From an uncultured Eubacteriales bacterium (GTDB lineage: Bacteria > Bacillota > Clostridia > Oscillospirales > CAG-272): a stretch of 5,221 nucleotides of DNA. The stretch is taken from NCBI GenBank assembly GCA_949286815.1, contig CASEEB010000041.1:1-5221 (forward strand). Direction: 5' to 3'. This document shows positions 4,807 through 5,221 of the stretch, piece after piece. Numbering within the stretch: position 1 is the first letter of the stretch; the number at the start of each line of letters is the position of its first letter. Both the position numbers and the translations under genes were made by a program. Below the pieces are notes generated by a model, which was given only the letters and a program-made list of their open reading frames with translations, ran no database searches and had not been told where the DNA came from.

Positions 4807-5221
4807 CGCGGGCGCGACGTCTTCTGCCTTGGCTTCGTCTGCGTTTTCGACTTCACCGGTCTCTGCGGCAACAGAGTTTTCTGCGTTTTCCGCTTCCGCT
4901 TCGGCATTTTCCTCTGCCTCTGCTTCTTTGAGCGCCTCTGCTATTTTAGCTGCGCTCTTAGCGACGGGCTCAAAGTCGAGCTTGATTGTAAGAGAGCGCA
5001 TGATAGTCTCGTCGATGTTGAAAAGACGTTCCAGCTCAGAGATAAAAGAAGGAGCAGCCTTGAAAGTCACAACGGTATACGCGCCTTCCGGCTTGTCATT
5101 GATAGGATAAGCGAGACGTTTTTTGCCCCACTCGGAAACCTCAATGACCTCAGCGGCGTTAGCGCTTATCAATGCCGTAAACTTGTCAATCGTTGCCTTG
5201 GCGGCCTCTTCACCCGCGCTT
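4792..5221 (-). CDS. rpsF: 30S ribosomal protein S6, 5' end beyond window
   Basis: S6 binds the central domain of 16S rRNA together with S18. The frame is open to the window edge: 142 residues are visible and probably 15-20 N-terminal residues are missing. An internal TTG at 5172 is not the start, because the family-like helix SAGEEAAKATIDKFTALI lies upstream of it in frame. Core motifs are WGKKRLAYPI (visible residues 31-40), EGAYTVVTFKA and ETIMRSLTIKLDF. The core ends near visible residue 83; an unusual tail of about 59 residues rich in Ala and Glu follows (repeated EAEAE/ENAE patterns, ending ASDPE), whereas Firmicute S6 is usually about 95-100 aa in all. First gene visible of rpsF-ssb-rpsR; the promoter and any S6:S18-binding leader lie outside the window. 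Confidence 0.96.
   Translation of the reverse strand, partial: SAGEEAAKATIDKFTALISANAAEVIEVSEWGKKRLAYPINDKPEGAYTVVTFKAAPSFISELERLFNIDETIMRSLTIKLDFEPVAKSAAKIAEALKEAEAEENAEAEAENAENSVAAETGEVENADEAKAEDVAPASDPE

Noticed and set aside
5172..5172. TTG at 5172 as the start of rpsF
   Set aside because: The frame continues upstream to the window edge with residues that match the S6 family helix (EEAAKATIDKF), so the gene is truncated by the window.

Overview
The window looks like chromosomal DNA from a low-to-mid GC Firmicute, most likely class Clostridia (inference). Reasons: strong AGGAGG-type ribosome binding sites, sigma-A promoters with TGnTATAAT extended -10 boxes, AT-rich intergenic DNA, the ribosomal order rpsF-ssb-rpsR, a zinc-binding (C+) S18, and a citrate synthase of the type common in Clostridia. 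No phage, transposase, CRISPR, tRNA or rRNA signature is visible.

Left part (1-1810): the start of a possible minus-strand gene (1-50) diverges from guaB. guaB encodes a full-length IMP dehydrogenase (488 aa), the first committed step of GMP synthesis. It has a near-consensus promoter (161-189), a 17-base palindrome at the expected transcription start (190-206), a short leader, and a clear intrinsic terminator (1771-1809). It looks monocistronic.

Middle (1811-3874): a 517-base gene-free interval separates guaB from an unusual gene. The interval holds a hairpin, an 11-bp inverted repeat just upstream of a good promoter (1951-1979), and a structured leader of about 220 nt built around two copies of a 35-bp repeat 105 bp apart. 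The gene (2208-3821) encodes 537 aa: an N-terminal XRE/Cro-type helix-turn-helix fused in one frame to a citrate synthase with all its catalytic residues. This enzyme/DNA-binding fusion, with a palindrome beside its own promoter, is the most interesting item here. It suggests a citrate synthase that may regulate its own transcription. A terminator usable in both directions follows.

Right part (3875-5221, minus strand): the operon rpsF (S6, 5' end beyond the window), ssb and rpsR (S18), transcribed toward the citrate synthase gene and converging on the shared terminator. S6 carries an unusual tail of about 60 residues rich in Ala and Glu. Between rpsR and the terminator lies about 140 bases with small hairpins and no convincing gene.
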